A stretch of 64,000 bases of DNA. It comes from Spodoptera frugiperda. Taxonomy: Eukaryota > Arthropoda > Insecta > Lepidoptera > Noctuidae. The translations under genes and the position numbers were made by a program. The stretch is from contig NC_064217.1 in NCBI RefSeq assembly GCF_023101765.2, positions 9,459,788 to 9,523,787 of the forward strand, given 5' to 3'. The notes below the pieces were generated by a model that was given only the letters and a program-made list of their open reading frames with translations, ran no database searches and was not told the DNA's origin. Positions 12,568-24,533 of this stretch are shown piece by piece (position 1 is the first letter of the stretch; every line of letters begins with the position of its first letter).

Positions 12568-13149
12568 GACGTTGATGGAACGTATAAATATTGAGCGGAC
12601 CGTGTCGGCAATCTCTACGCATAATTACTAGGTCAATCAACATTGTTACAATTAATTTTGGAAAATTCTCAATTTCATTTTAAATTGGCGTAAATAGGAT
12701 GACATTTAAACTTTTAAAGTCATCGTCTATGCTCAGACTCCGAAGCTTGAATTCCGAACGTCTGTCGATGAAAAAATTAGCATTAATTTATTTAAAAATG
12801 GAATATTTAATTCAAATTGTAGTCTTCATAGCTTATTAGTATTCTGGCAGACAATACGTTTGACTATTCCTGAATATTTATTTTTATAATATGATATAAT
12901 ACAAATAAATAAAGAAACAAATATCTATGTAACGAATTTTGATTTTGTGTGAATCGAATCGGTGTGTACATTTGAATTTGGAATACAGTTAGCGCGCTTT
13001 TGAAGTTCGGCATTTAAAATTTGTGCCCAAGTAACTGTTATTTACATCCGAATATTAAGTGGAACGGAATTTATTTAATATTTACCCATGAACACACAAC
13101 AATACTTTGTTTATTTTGTTATTTTAATGAATGATCTTGTGGACATTTT

Positions 13150-13650
13150 ACACTAAAGAGTCGGAGTGCGAAAGGCAGAGGGTTCAGCTCTGGAAGCATT
13201 CGAAATGAGAGCCCAGGGTCCAGAGTAGAGGACGTTTACTGGAGGGAAAACTATAAAGACCAAGTGACTGTTAACGGTACGGTAAAGTAGTATAGAAAGA
13301 ATCATAGGATACCTTAAGCTAAGTAAAGTATACTCCCAAGTATTGGTTCCATAAGAAGAACTGAAAATCGACCTCACTGACAGTACTATACCGTTCAAGA
13401 CCCATGGCAAATACCTAAATTGGATAGGCCCCATTCCCTATAAAACAGAGAGAAGAGAGAAGTACAGATGAATGCCTTCCGGCTGGAGGCCCGTGGCCAT
13501 TTTGTCGATTTGGGGATCTGTAGTTATGTACCAATGGCGTAGTATTGCGTGGAGGCCATTAAGAACTGACTGATGATGATGAATAGGTAATTTTGTAAAT
13601 ATTTCAAGCACAAAAGTATCAAAACGTAAATATTTCGATCCACGAAGCAA
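13150..13650 (+). pseudogene. Decayed LINE fragment (C-terminal part of a retrotransposon ORF)
   Basis: The plus strand at about 13173-13211 reads SALEAFEMRA, resembling the LEAFEM motif near the end of the reverse-transcriptase ORF of many insect LINEs, then stops. Further similarity is broken by stops and frame changes. The assignment rests on one short motif. Confidence 0.35.
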
Positions 13651-14221
13651 GAACCTAAATTACTCAGTGCTACGCTGATCCAAAAATAATATCTTCTAAT
13701 GAATGGAGATTTGAAACAGTGACGTCACAACGAACTTTTGTTTCTGGAAATTGACAGATGCATTAAACATTTTTAGCTGTCAGTAAACTTTCTCGATTGA
13801 TTTAATTTTGACAATAGGTATCGATTCGATTAATGCGTGCATATGATCGGCGATGACTCGTTATAAAAACAAACTTTAATACCAAAAACATTAAAAATAA
13901 ATCGAAATAATAAAACATAAATTTAAAATGAAACCGTTAACGATTTATTTTTTTACATTCTTTGCTTATTATTTCTGACGATTTGAAATTAGAACGCAGT
14001 TGTGATTTTGAATAAAATGAATACGTATCGAATAATTCTAATTTCAAACAACATTTGTTTGGATTATTTACTATTCAAGGTCACTAATTCAAAACAGGTT
14101 ACCGTTATCTAATTTTATTTTTCATCCCAGAAAGAATGAAATGAATGAAAATGATCGAGGATCAGATAATTGCAAAATTCAGTCTGATACTTTAATAAAC
14201 ATAATGAGATAATTTTGTTTA

Positions 14222-14332
14222 GGGGAGATATCATCCAACGTTTTCTCCCACCTTGGGCGAGGCGAGAGGGAGTGTCAGACTTTTAACGACTAAAAACCAT
14301 CCCATTCCTATTCCTGCTTTGAGCCAGAAACT
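14222..14332 (-). repeat. SINE A copy, truncated
   Basis: Minus-strand copy with the CTTGGGCGAGGCGAGAGGGA and ACTAAAAACCATCCC blocks. The head after the B-box-like region is missing. Confidence 0.75.
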
Positions 14333-15660
14333 TGATATAAAGAAATAAATGACAAACTTCTGACCAAAGGCGTCTTCTTCTTTTCACTAAGAGAAGGTTA
14401 GAGCATTAATCACCAAACTTGCGCAATGCAGATTGGCAATTTTAATTTTAAATCATACGTTTATAACCACCAATCCGCTTTGTGCAAACGTGGTGAATAA
14501 TGCTCATTCCTTCCCCGTGTGAGTAAAGGCAAAGGCATAGGCTGATCGATGATGACGGAAATGAGAAGACACAGTGACGCACTCTTATCGATATGCAGCT
14601 ATTGGCAAAGAAGCAGACAAGATGATTTCTAGAAACTAGGAGTCATCCAAAAGGAGATTGCACCATAATACTACAGATTCTTTTTTCTAATATGAAACTG
14701 TTTTCTTTTTGTATTTACATATTTATACAAAATTGACATAAGATATTCCTAAAGATTAAGGACATTGTTTCAAAAAGAAATTGTTTTTACAATTGGTATA
14801 TTATCTCTGTAATTGTGCATTGTTATAAACACACAATACTGCACAGCTTGCAACACCAACACCGTATCGCGTACATAATTATATGTAGGTACTTTTCTCC
14901 GTACACTACGGTCGACGAACTGGTATCACGTCAGCCGTGAAAAATGTAGCACTTTTTAACACATTCTGATCAAAATGTAAATTCAATAACAACTTTTTTA
15001 TTCAAAATCTAGTCATTATGCTCATTATAATGCTGGTGTTACATAATCTATTTTAAATTTAAAAAAGGATTCGAAAATGTTCTTAATTCAAATTGTATTC
15101 AGATTATTCTTTTTAACGCAAAGATCGCTTATGGCTACAGATTATAATTTTGATTTTTAATTCATAAGGCACCATAGTTGATGCGTATTTTTTTTTCAAA
15201 TTGATGAAATGTTTTGACGGGCAACGATCTCTAGTCAATTTTTAAATTATAATTCCCCTCATCATTTAACACTAGCAGACGGACCATCCGGTTCATGTTA
15301 AATTAAATGGGAATTCCAATTCTGAAAATTTCTAGAAAAAACAACTGATCGAATCCAGACTTTTTTTATAAGAATAGGGGGCAAAACAGCAGACGAGTAA
15401 CCTGATAGCAGACTAGTCTCTTCTAGATAAAAATTAAAAAATATAATTAGTAAGCTGCTGGATAAGATTAGGAATCTTAACAATCGGTCTCAAATTAATT
15501 CACCTAATCAAAATTAGCAACTTCATTTATTCAGTTTTCTAGAATAGTCCGAATGGTCCGATATTTGATTCACATTCGGCGAATAAAAGTAAAAATCATG
15601 ACGTTAAATAACAATTAAAAAAAATACTCATCTACGTGTTACTCATTTACTCGTTTAAGT

Positions 15661-15969
15661 GTGGGAGAGCCATGCTTCGGCACAAATAGGCCGGCTCGAC
15701 CGGAGTGACAGCCTCACAGAAAACCGACTTGGAACAACGCTTGCGTTGTGATTCGTTGTGTGTGTGGGGTGGGATGGATGGGTGAGGAGGCCCAATCACC
15801 CCCCTTCTCAATTCGCGATTCCCCAAAGACCCTTAAATTCCTAACCCCCAAAAGGCCGGCAACGCACTTGTAACGCCTCTTGTGTTTCAAGTGTCCATGG
15901 GCGAAGGCGATTGCTTACCATCAGGTGATCCGTCTGCTCGTTTACCGGGTTATACCATAAAAATAAATA
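15661..15969 (+). repeat. SINE B, full-length copy
   Basis: About 305 bp beginning GTGGGAGAGCCATGCTTCGG, with a GGCTCGACC B-box-like motif, a central GGCCCAATCACC block, then GCCGGCAACGCACTTGTAA, TTGCTTACCATCAGGTGATC and an A-rich tail. This is the widespread moth and butterfly SINE type; the exact family name is uncertain. Confidence 0.8.
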
Positions 15970-16355
15970 CGTAGTATTTAATTATAATGACAATACGTCG
16001 AAAAACCGCACGTTCATAAAATATAGTTCTTGTAACGCTTTTAACTTTTTACTGTCATATATTATGTGAAATTGATTGTGCGATTGACGTCAAGCATTTG
16101 ACGACCCCCGAGTCCTTACGTGAGGGGCAACACGTTGCGAAGTTAAAACATAGTATAGACAGGTACTGAGAATTTCTCTGGTTTTTTTCGAAAATCGATG
16201 ACAAAGTAACGGTTTTAAGGCGAACTGGTTTCAACATTTTTTGAATTACTCAAATACAAATAAAGATTATTATAATTTCGTGAGAAAGGAAAAAGAAAGA
16301 TAGAAAATTAAATTATAATTTAAAAACATAAAATTTTAATGTTCTCATGTCATCA

Positions 16356-16441
16356 GTACCCTTAGTAGGAAAGCGAGCTTGGTGCTCTGATTGGTTGGTT
16401 CATTTGAGCCGGCCAATCAGAGCACCGAAAACGCGGTACAG
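16356..16441. mobile_element. MITE C copy, right end eroded
   Basis: Left end GTACCCTTAGTAGGA and the inverted pair GTGCTCTGATTGG / CCAATCAGAGCAC. The right terminal repeat is missing. Confidence 0.65.
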
Positions 16442-16654
16442 TCTAAATATGTCTACTGTGTCTAAATTTACTGTCTTGTGACTTGCGGAAAATTCTCTTT
16501 TGGGAAAAACTCACATATCAATGAAATAAGTATTTTTACTCGGAAGATACTTTAATTTTTTTTCTTCGGCTTTTTACTAAAATGTTAAGTTATTCACTAT
16601 AAGGAAATCGTGGCTATTTTCTTAATATTTTTTTATATCTATAGGTATAGGGCT

Positions 16655-16765
16655 CTCTTGATCCTCATCTTCATCTAGCTATTTGAGAGATTGACGTCTA
16701 AAAGTGTTATCTTGTAACCAATTAGCAAAAAGTAAATATCATAATCATTTATCATATATTTATTT
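16655..16765 (+). repeat. Two-copy dispersed repeat G, copy 2
   Basis: Counterpart of 7905-8010: CTTCATCTAGCTATTTGAGA, ATTGACGTCTAAAAG, and an ending in CATTTATCATATATTT. Confidence 0.55.
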
Positions 16766-17094
16766 AATTTCAGCGTTCTGTTTTAATTCCAATCGCCATT
16801 GTTTAATATACACTCAATCATACAAAAATGAATATACATCCGGAAAATAAATATACAAACATAAAACACAATAAGTATATAGAAGTTGAATACAATACAT
16901 AACTATAGTTTCATAATTCATCTGTCATCTCATCGTAAGCTATGAAACATGGGAAATAAGAAAATCTTCCGTCATCGCGTGCGTATGCGCACAATTGTTT
17001 GCCAGTGATATGTTTCGAAGAAGCTAGATGATGACAATATATTATCTATGTATACTTATGTCGATAGAGAGATAGAGATAGCATAGAATTCTCT

Positions 17095-17210
17095 GTACCC
17101 TTAGTACAAGGTTGCTTTACGTTTATAGTAAACGAAGCGTTCGACGCTCTGATTGGCCGGCTCAAATAAAACAACCAATCAGAGCGCCGCAAACTTATAC
17201 TAAAGGTACT
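17095..17210. mobile_element. MITE C copy
   Basis: Ends GTACCCTTAGTACAAG and the inverse CTTATACTAAAGGTAC, with the central pair GCTCTGATTGG / CCAATCAGAGC. Both terminal repeats are present. Confidence 0.75.
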
Positions 17211-18388
17211 GTTGTCAAATTGTTGGTGGAACGAGGAAGGAAGCTGACATAATGATTAATTGTGATTTAGTATCAGATTCAGCTGAATTGGAGGCTGTGA
17301 GAAATTTGATAATATTGTTTGTCAATCAATGAAGATTGTTTTTAATCTGAGTAACGCTAGTTAAGAACAGATAATTCTTAATATAAGTATAAAAAAACTG
17401 AACTGTTTCTAAACATGGCAATGTCTGTCTTAAAGTTTGTGGGGAAACTGAAGCCTGAACTAAGACGTGGCACAGGCTCCGTCTTAGTTGGAGACCCTGG
17501 GACCTGAGATAGAGATCAGGTCCCAGGTCCCCCTCAGGGACACAGAGATGCTAGCCATGTTTGGAGAAATCTCCGAGATGCAATTGATGCAAATGATATT
17601 GAAAACTGTGTGACTGTTCCAAATTCACTTAGAGCTTAACTTTTCTTCATTGTGTATCATTATCGGATTCATTCATTAATTTAGTAAAATAAAGCGAACT
17701 ATTTATTTTTGCATACATTCATAACCTCACGCCTGTCTCCCAAGTTCAGACAATGGACCGCCAATTGCTACGAAACTTACATACCTCTTTCACTTCATCA
17801 ACAGTCATCAGTCTTCTCATGCATGCATATTTAATTTTTGAAACTTCTTCTTATTAGTAATAAAAAGTCGTGACCACAAGTAACATCGCGGTTTCTGATG
17901 AAATACTACGTATACAAATTATGTAGCTTTCCTGTAAATATTAGATACAGGGATTCCCCACTGACATGTAAAAAAATATTCCTCAATCTCTCTCCTTCTT
18001 CGCTAGGGCTATCAAAACTATTGAGGAGATTAACTAAATATGTCAAACTAAGTAGGTCTATGCGTGTCCTGAACTGTAATCTACAACACAAAGAAATGGG
18101 TCCTCTGAATTTTTTTTTTTAGGCTTACAAGGCTCTCGAACCCGCCTTTTGGATAAGTCAGGGGTGTAGCTAACGCCGTATCTACCACAACAATTACTTA
18201 TACGGGGACCCCGGGGTACGGAAGAGGTGCGTAATAAAAAATAATATAAGATTCCCATTTTAATTTTTATTTCAGTAATTACAACTGTCCAAATAATCCA
18301 TTTCTATAGAAAAAGTAACGTCATCATAAGGGCCCTCAAACATGAACGTTACAGCTTCGGTAAATTTCTTCTTTGAGGCTTGAGAGAC

Positions 18389-18430
18389 AGGACGGGAAAA
18401 GACATTGGATGATTTTCCGCCCTCAAAAAA
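18389..18430 (+). repeat. SINE A tail fragment
   Basis: Only the 3' part is recognisable: CATTGGATGATTTTCC followed by an A run. Confidence 0.5.
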
Positions 18431-19134
18431 AGGGGGCGCCAAAAATAATTTTATAGACTAACTACTTTTCAATTCGATAGATCGAAGTGAACTCGATCGC
18501 GGTTTGCTATGTCATTGGTTGTGAGAATAATCTCGCTTAATGACGGACGAGAATGCGATCGAGATCACTTTGATCTTTCCAATTAAAACTTACAGCCTAG
18601 CTAGTTTACGATTGAGTCTGGCACGAAAGGGCAGAAAATTATGCAATATCTCATATACCATATAACTACATAATTTAATATTTGATCAATTTACAATATT
18701 ATACTAAAGATAAGTGTTTGCTCTCAACAAAGACAGATAAATTAAACCAAATAAGAAAGATAGCTGTGTGAAACATTTTATAGTAAAATGGTGCAAATTT
18801 TACTTAAGACGAGAATTAATTATAATGTTTGTTCGTAAAACAAATAAGTATGTTATTAAATTGTTATAACACGAGACAGGTAATGCTTATGTTATGTACG
18901 CTTTTAATAAACATTTGTTCTAGGTACATTGTTGTTTTCGACAAAAACAATATTGTTTTTGTTATCAAACGGTTACCTGTTTGCGTCACTTCTTCCAGGA
19001 ATTTTTCAGTTCTAAAACGTAGATTGTGACTTAGGTACTTATGCAATGCATGTCAACTATGTGCGCTGTTTATGTATAATTTTCTCTGCAATAAGATGTG
19101 TCTACTAAAATGTAGGTATGTATGTTTTTATAGA

Positions 19135-19260
19135 ATAGGAGTCTAACGAGCAGACCTACCACCTGATGGTAAGCGATCAACGTCACCAATGGACACCAGA
19201 GACGTCAGGTAGGTCACAGGTGCTTTGCCAGCCTATTAGAAAGGAATACGCTCTTTTATT
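19135..19260 (-). repeat. SINE B fragment
   Basis: Minus-strand copy: on the plus strand CACCTGATGGTAAGCGATCA, then CACCAATGGACACC and a diverged segment. Confidence 0.65.
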
Positions 19261-19594
19261 GAAGATTTCGTATGTCGTATCGATTCGGAAATACCGCCGA
19301 TGAAAGTTGAGGTATAAAGTTTCGAGAGAAACGCACAGTTGTGTCCTGCCAACCATCTATATGATGGGGATGGAAGTGTTGTCGTGTAGATCATGGCGAC
19401 AATACGCCTGTTCTATTATACTTAACTAACTTTTAGCCACAGCTTCGCTGTTTAGAGTCGGTTCATATCTAATGTAAAATACGTCGAGCATAGCATGGTT
19501 GCACTAACGTATCATCGGTTGAATGTGAACGGTCAAGTGTTTTTCTATACATTAGTCTATCCTAGCGTTACACGACCGATAATACACGACGCAT

Positions 19595-19747
19595 GTTTTA
19601 TTTTATTTTATTTTATTTTCTTCTCCCGCCTTGGGCGAGGCGAGAGGGAGTGTCACGCTCTTACTGACTAAAAACCACCCCGTTCCAACTCCTGCTTGTC
19701 GAGCCCGAGCCCCGGTAAACCCGCTAGGTAGACCGCAGCTCCGGATC
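19595..19747 (-). repeat. SINE A copy with TTTTA microsatellite tail
   Basis: A nearly full-length minus-strand copy from CTCCCGCC through GACCGCAGCTCCGGA. On this strand the 3' tail position is taken by a TTTTA/TAAAA pentamer repeat (about 19595-19619), as often grows from SINE A tails. Confidence 0.75.
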
Positions 19748-20141
19748 AGGGCCCTACTGGGCCCCATCTGTGGTGGTCTAATGGCTCTTTAAACGCGACG
19801 CGCCGTCCATGAACGTACCCTTACAGTTACAGCTTTACTTTATTCAAACATAATACTAATACCTACAAAGGCCAAAGGTATGTTCGACAACCCTATAAAA
19901 TGAGCTACAGGTAATAATTACAAACAGCCGACACCCGCCAGCGAATGACGTCGTACGGACGTCATCGTCAGGGAAAATGGCTAACTGGCTCCTGGGCTCG
20001 GTATTTCAAGACAGGGGTCGCCAACCTGTGGTTTGCGAGTCGCCTACGGTGCTTTTGATATAAAGTTGCTCTTAAAATAAGCTAAACATACGACATTTTA
20101 TTTGTTTGTTCATTCATTTAACGGCCGTCTGTAACCGATCC

Positions 20142-20678
20142 TTTTTAGGGTTCCGTAGCCAAATGGCAAAAAACGGAACCCTTATAGATTCGTCATGTCT
20201 GTCTGTCTGTCCGTCTGTCCGTCCGTCCGTCCGTCCGTCCGTATGTCACAGCCGTTTATTTCCGAAACTGTTGGGCCTACATAGTTGAAACTTTGTAAGA
20301 TGGTGTATTTCGGTAACCGCTATTAGAATAAAAATTAATAAATTAAAAAATTAAAGGGGGCACTCCATACATGGCACTGATTAAAAAAAAATTTTTTTTT
20401 CATCTAACATACCCGTGATTGGTGTCTGTGTCTGTGTGTCTGTGTAAAAAAAATATATGCTGTAGATTTCAATGGAAACTACCAACGAAAATTGGTTTGA
20501 ACGAGATATCATTATTAGTTTTTAAGAAATAAAACATTTTCAAAAACCGCAAATATAACTTTGTCATTTATACAAACACTATGCAAAACCAAGTTATTTT
20601 ATAACTTTGATATTATGTCATCTACTTGCCGCTACGGAACCCTTCATGGGCGAGTCCGACTCGCACTTGGCCGGTTTT
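20142..20678. mobile_element. Non-autonomous element with GTCY microsatellite
   Basis: Begins TAGGGTTCCGTAGCC, carries an internal GTCT/GTCC repeat (20197-20243) and ends with GCTACGGAACCCTTCATGGG followed by CGAGTCCGACTCGCACTTGG. GGGTTCCGTA and its inverse ACGGAACCC occur close together at the left and again at the right. GTCY repeats are known from Helitron-like insect elements, but the class is not proven. No transposase frame. Confidence 0.6.
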
Positions 20679-21299
20679 CATTATTTTTTGTTGACGGCGA
20701 AAACCTTTAAATGGCGTCTAGCATTTTTGGGGAAAAAACTAGGGAGTGTGGGATTTTTACCCCACTAAAACCTCCCCGTTGGCCACCATCTGCACTTAAA
20801 GGAGGTATCGGGTCCATGTAGTATCTAAGTAGACCAACTCCGGAGCCCATGTTATCGGTCCCTAGTGAAGAATGACTGTAAATAGTAGGAGATATCTCTT
20901 TGGACCTTAAATTAAATTAACAATTTGAAACAATTTAAAACCAGTGTTTTCGTTGGCTCCACATTTTCTTTAGTTAGCTACCTGTAGAACGTTTCAGACG
21001 AATATTTAACTATTTAATATTTTAATATCAGTATTGACTAAATGATAGCACTTAACAGTCGGTTGTAGATACACAAACACATGTGTAAACTACTCTATAT
21101 TATAAGTGTATAACAAAGATTACAGAGATTGTTAATATTCAAGTTATTTACGTTATCATGTAATGTTATGTCTGATATTTTCATATTTTATGCAATGACT
21201 ACGTCAAATGCAATTTTCATTGAAGCACCTTCGCCTATAATTAATGTCACATTGGTGCACATCATTTCGAACGACGAGGAATGATCATAATCAGTTTTT

Positions 21300-21400
21300 T
21301 TCGGCTTACACACGTACCTATTTGACTAGGTACTCGACTAGTTTATAGCCATGCTAGAGGCTCATATTCTTGAGCAGCATTCCGTGACACACGACTTGTA
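21300..21400 (+). repeat. Repeat D copy, diverged
   Basis: TCGGCTTACACACGTACC, then a CTCGACTAGTTTATAGCC block and GCTCATATTCTTGAGC; the CTTTCGTGAG terminus is missing. Confidence 0.6.
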
Positions 21401-21955
21401 CTGTGACTTGAAATAGGCACACATTATTTTCACAAATATTTGTAATCCTCTATGAAAGAATTCTCACAAATTTTCACGAATCTAATCGTTGCAATAAATG
21501 GCATACCATTGTGTTGTAAACTCTATATGTTGATCAGTAGATAATTAAATGCAATGGGTACTTATTTTGTTATCGAATCAACACAAAATGAAATACTTCT
21601 ACAGAGAAAAACAAAGCATTTAAGGATTAAATACTTACCTAGGTACTTCATAATCAAATCCTTATTGCGTACCAGTTGTTTGTTAAAATGATTAAAAGAT
21701 TTCATTTATTATTTCCTTATTGTCGAAGTCCTATTAGTTTATAACTATCTGTCTTCGTATCCTGACACTACCAGAAATGATAAGCACCTTGGTAAACTAT
21801 GGGTATCTTAATTATTTCTTCATCCTCATCATCATAGATCGTATCCCGCGTATGACACCTTTATTAATTTACTAAAAACTGAACCCTGCTAAACAAAGGC
21901 TCCGCCTAAAAGCCATTTGCTATAACTCCAAGCTTTGCAGGATACCGGAGCTACA

Positions 21956-22097
21956 GACTGCCTAGCGGGTTACCGGGGCTCTGGCTCAAAAAGCAGGAGA
22001 AGGAACGGGGTGGTTTTTAGTCAGTAAGAGTCTGATACTCCCTGTCGCCCGGCCCAAGGCAGTAAGTCATTAGATGATTTTCTCCCTTTAAAAAAAA
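21956..22097 (+). repeat. SINE A copy
   Basis: Plus-strand copy with GGAGCTACAGACTGCC, GGGGTGGTTTTTAGTCAGTA and an A-rich end. Confidence 0.8.
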
Positions 22098-22669
22098 GCT
22101 TGGCAGGATCACAGATAGATCTCTAAAAATTTTGATGATGCTGCAAATTGCTCATCATTTGGTGGCTGGTCGCATTTTTAGGATATATAGAGAAAAACAG
22201 GGTTCAATTCAAGGTTCAATATTAACACATATCTTAAAATAAAAATGCAAAAACATGTTGTATCGTTTCCTCAAATTCTTGCACGAAATTATTCATTTGA
22301 ATGACGTCAAACATAAACTAATAAACGCACTAAAAATAAATTTCTTAACTAATGTCGCGCGTGTCCATTTGACAGATATTAAGGATGGTAAATCTGAAAA
22401 TGGACGAAAATAAGGATAAAACATACAAAAACACATAATTATTCAACCAATTAAGTATAAAAAAAGAACTTCTCTCTCTTCATTTACATATCTAGTGTCT
22501 ATTTGCCAGCAAGTCTGCATATATATACTCCTAATGTCTATTTGCCAGCACGTCTGTCGATCTGACAAGACTAGGTAAACCCCATTCATAACGTATCGCT
22601 TAACGCGTTCTTTTCATTCTGAAAAATATTTTCCAGTGTCGACACCTAGTTTGCTCTGTTATCGTATCT

Positions 22670-23120
22670 GGGGGCACGGGAGTGCCCCCGCCAAGACGAG
22701 CCAAGCGAAGCGCAAGGGCACTACCTACCTTTTCTCGAAGCGGTTCGTCGTATTTTTGAACCTTCATAACTTGAGTTTGGGTTATACCAGATAAACAAAA
22801 TTTTCAGGATGTGATGTCAGTGGTAGACTTAATAAACCTCTAAAGTTTCAATCGCATAGCTCTTATACTTTAGATTTTATTGATACCTAAAATACCCCGA
22901 TTTCGTCACTCACTCACTCACTCACTGATGATCAACAAAATTCTTAAGATACTTCCTGAAGTCATGGAAAACTGAAATTTGGTATGTAAGCTAGTATTGA
23001 TACCCAAACAACAAAAAAATCCTAAAACTTGGAACTTTTACCCCCCAACCCCTTAAACTAGGGGGTGAAAGTTTGTTTCAGACTTCCGCAAACTCGCCGA
23101 CTCGCTAGTTTGCACGTCCA
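22670..23120 (+). repeat. Repeat-like block with GC hairpin and TCAC microsatellite
   Basis: Starts with the perfect hairpin GGGGGCAC / GTGCCCCC (loop GGGA, 22670-22689). It includes TCAC repeats (22906-22926), then a CCCCCCAACCCC / AGGGGGTGAAAG segment. It looks like an old transposable element common in moths; only one copy is in the window, so limits are approximate. Confidence 0.4.
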
Positions 23121-23829
23121 CGGCTTGCACGCCTACAAACTTGGCTCCACACTAGATCTGATTACTTTTTGACAGTGCGAGCTATATGGTCTCGTCTTGG
23201 CAACATTTAACATGAAATGTTTTTTTGGGATTTGTTTGTTCAGCAATGGCCACTTATGGGCTGATGATGATATTGAAAGAAAAGGAGACTCTTTTTCTAC
23301 CAGTAACTTGTCACGGGTTGTTGCTGAATTCAGACGTTTCAATGTAAGCAGTTTCTTGGAAAAAATTGTAAAGTAGGTACTAGCGTTCCTTTCTACAGTC
23401 TACAGTGACGAAGTGCCGGCACAGAGACCGCGATCACGTCGCATCAAATCACCTTTCGCCCGCAATCTTACTTACCCGCTCTGCATCTACGGCATCGAAT
23501 ATTTAAGCAATCTTTTGCAAAAAAACACCACTATGATGTGCAAGAAAATAAGTGTAGTAAAATAGGTAATCACCGAGGTGACGCGACGTTATAGTATCGT
23601 ATTTCTATGTCATGTCAACCATGTTAGCAAAGCCTAAATCTTTTTTATCAAAAACTGTTTACCAAACATATGACGCGCTATTTACAATTCTTGACCTAAA
23701 TATAACGAAGAGATTACTCTACATTATGTCTACCTAGTACGAGAAGCCTTTGGAATATTTTAATTCATTATTTAATACGCTTCTTGACTCTTTTATGAAA
23801 TTATCACGTGTCCAGAAGGCATTTCTTGT

Positions 23830-23980
23830 TTTTTTTGAGGGGGAAAATCATCCTTGTCTCAGGCGATTATGAGGGAGTGTCTTACTACCTAACTAAAAAC
23901 CACCCCGTTCCTACGTAACATTCCACTGCTTTTCGAGCCGGAGCCCCGATAAACCCGCTAAGTACTCCGCAGTTCCAGAT
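23830..23980 (-). repeat. SINE A copy
   Basis: Minus-strand copy. The CTCGCCTCGCC block is degraded, but ACTAAAAACCACCCCGTTCC and the head region are clear. Confidence 0.75.
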
Positions 23981-24533
23981 TGACGGTGACCAGAGGGCTG
24001 GCTATTTCTTCGGTCAGAAAATAAGCATTGCCATTCCACATGGCAAAATACGGTCAGTGGGAGCGTCCCTCAATGATAGTGATGCGGACGGCGATTTTTT
24101 TAGTTTATTCGTCCCTTTTTATTCATTGTTTTAGTTTATTTTAAAGTGTATATTTGATGTATTCTCAATAAACCGCACAAAATGGCGTTTTAAAGCTTGT
24201 TAACATAATTAATACTATATCTAATAAAATGTATGAAATAAATGATAAGAAAACATCGCCTTATCACTATCTGGATGCAAACACCATTCACCTCAGATTG
24301 ACGTGCAATCAAAATCTTAGTTACAACAAAATTTTGTTTACATTATCACAAAACAGATTAGTTCCTACGTCATTTACTGGTACCTAAGTATATACCTAAT
24401 GAAATATGTACCTAGTTGTTTACATACCTAGATAATCTTTTTAGTTTGTTAACCGTGGATTAAAATGTATATAAGAATGGATTAAACGACATCATTGATA
24501 TGTATCTAAAATCTAATTTTAGACCAAACTAAA

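Noticed and set aside
20197..20243. GTCT/GTCC tandem repeat considered as a CRISPR-like or regulatory array
   Set aside because: It is a simple 4-bp microsatellite inside a transposable element; there are no spacers.
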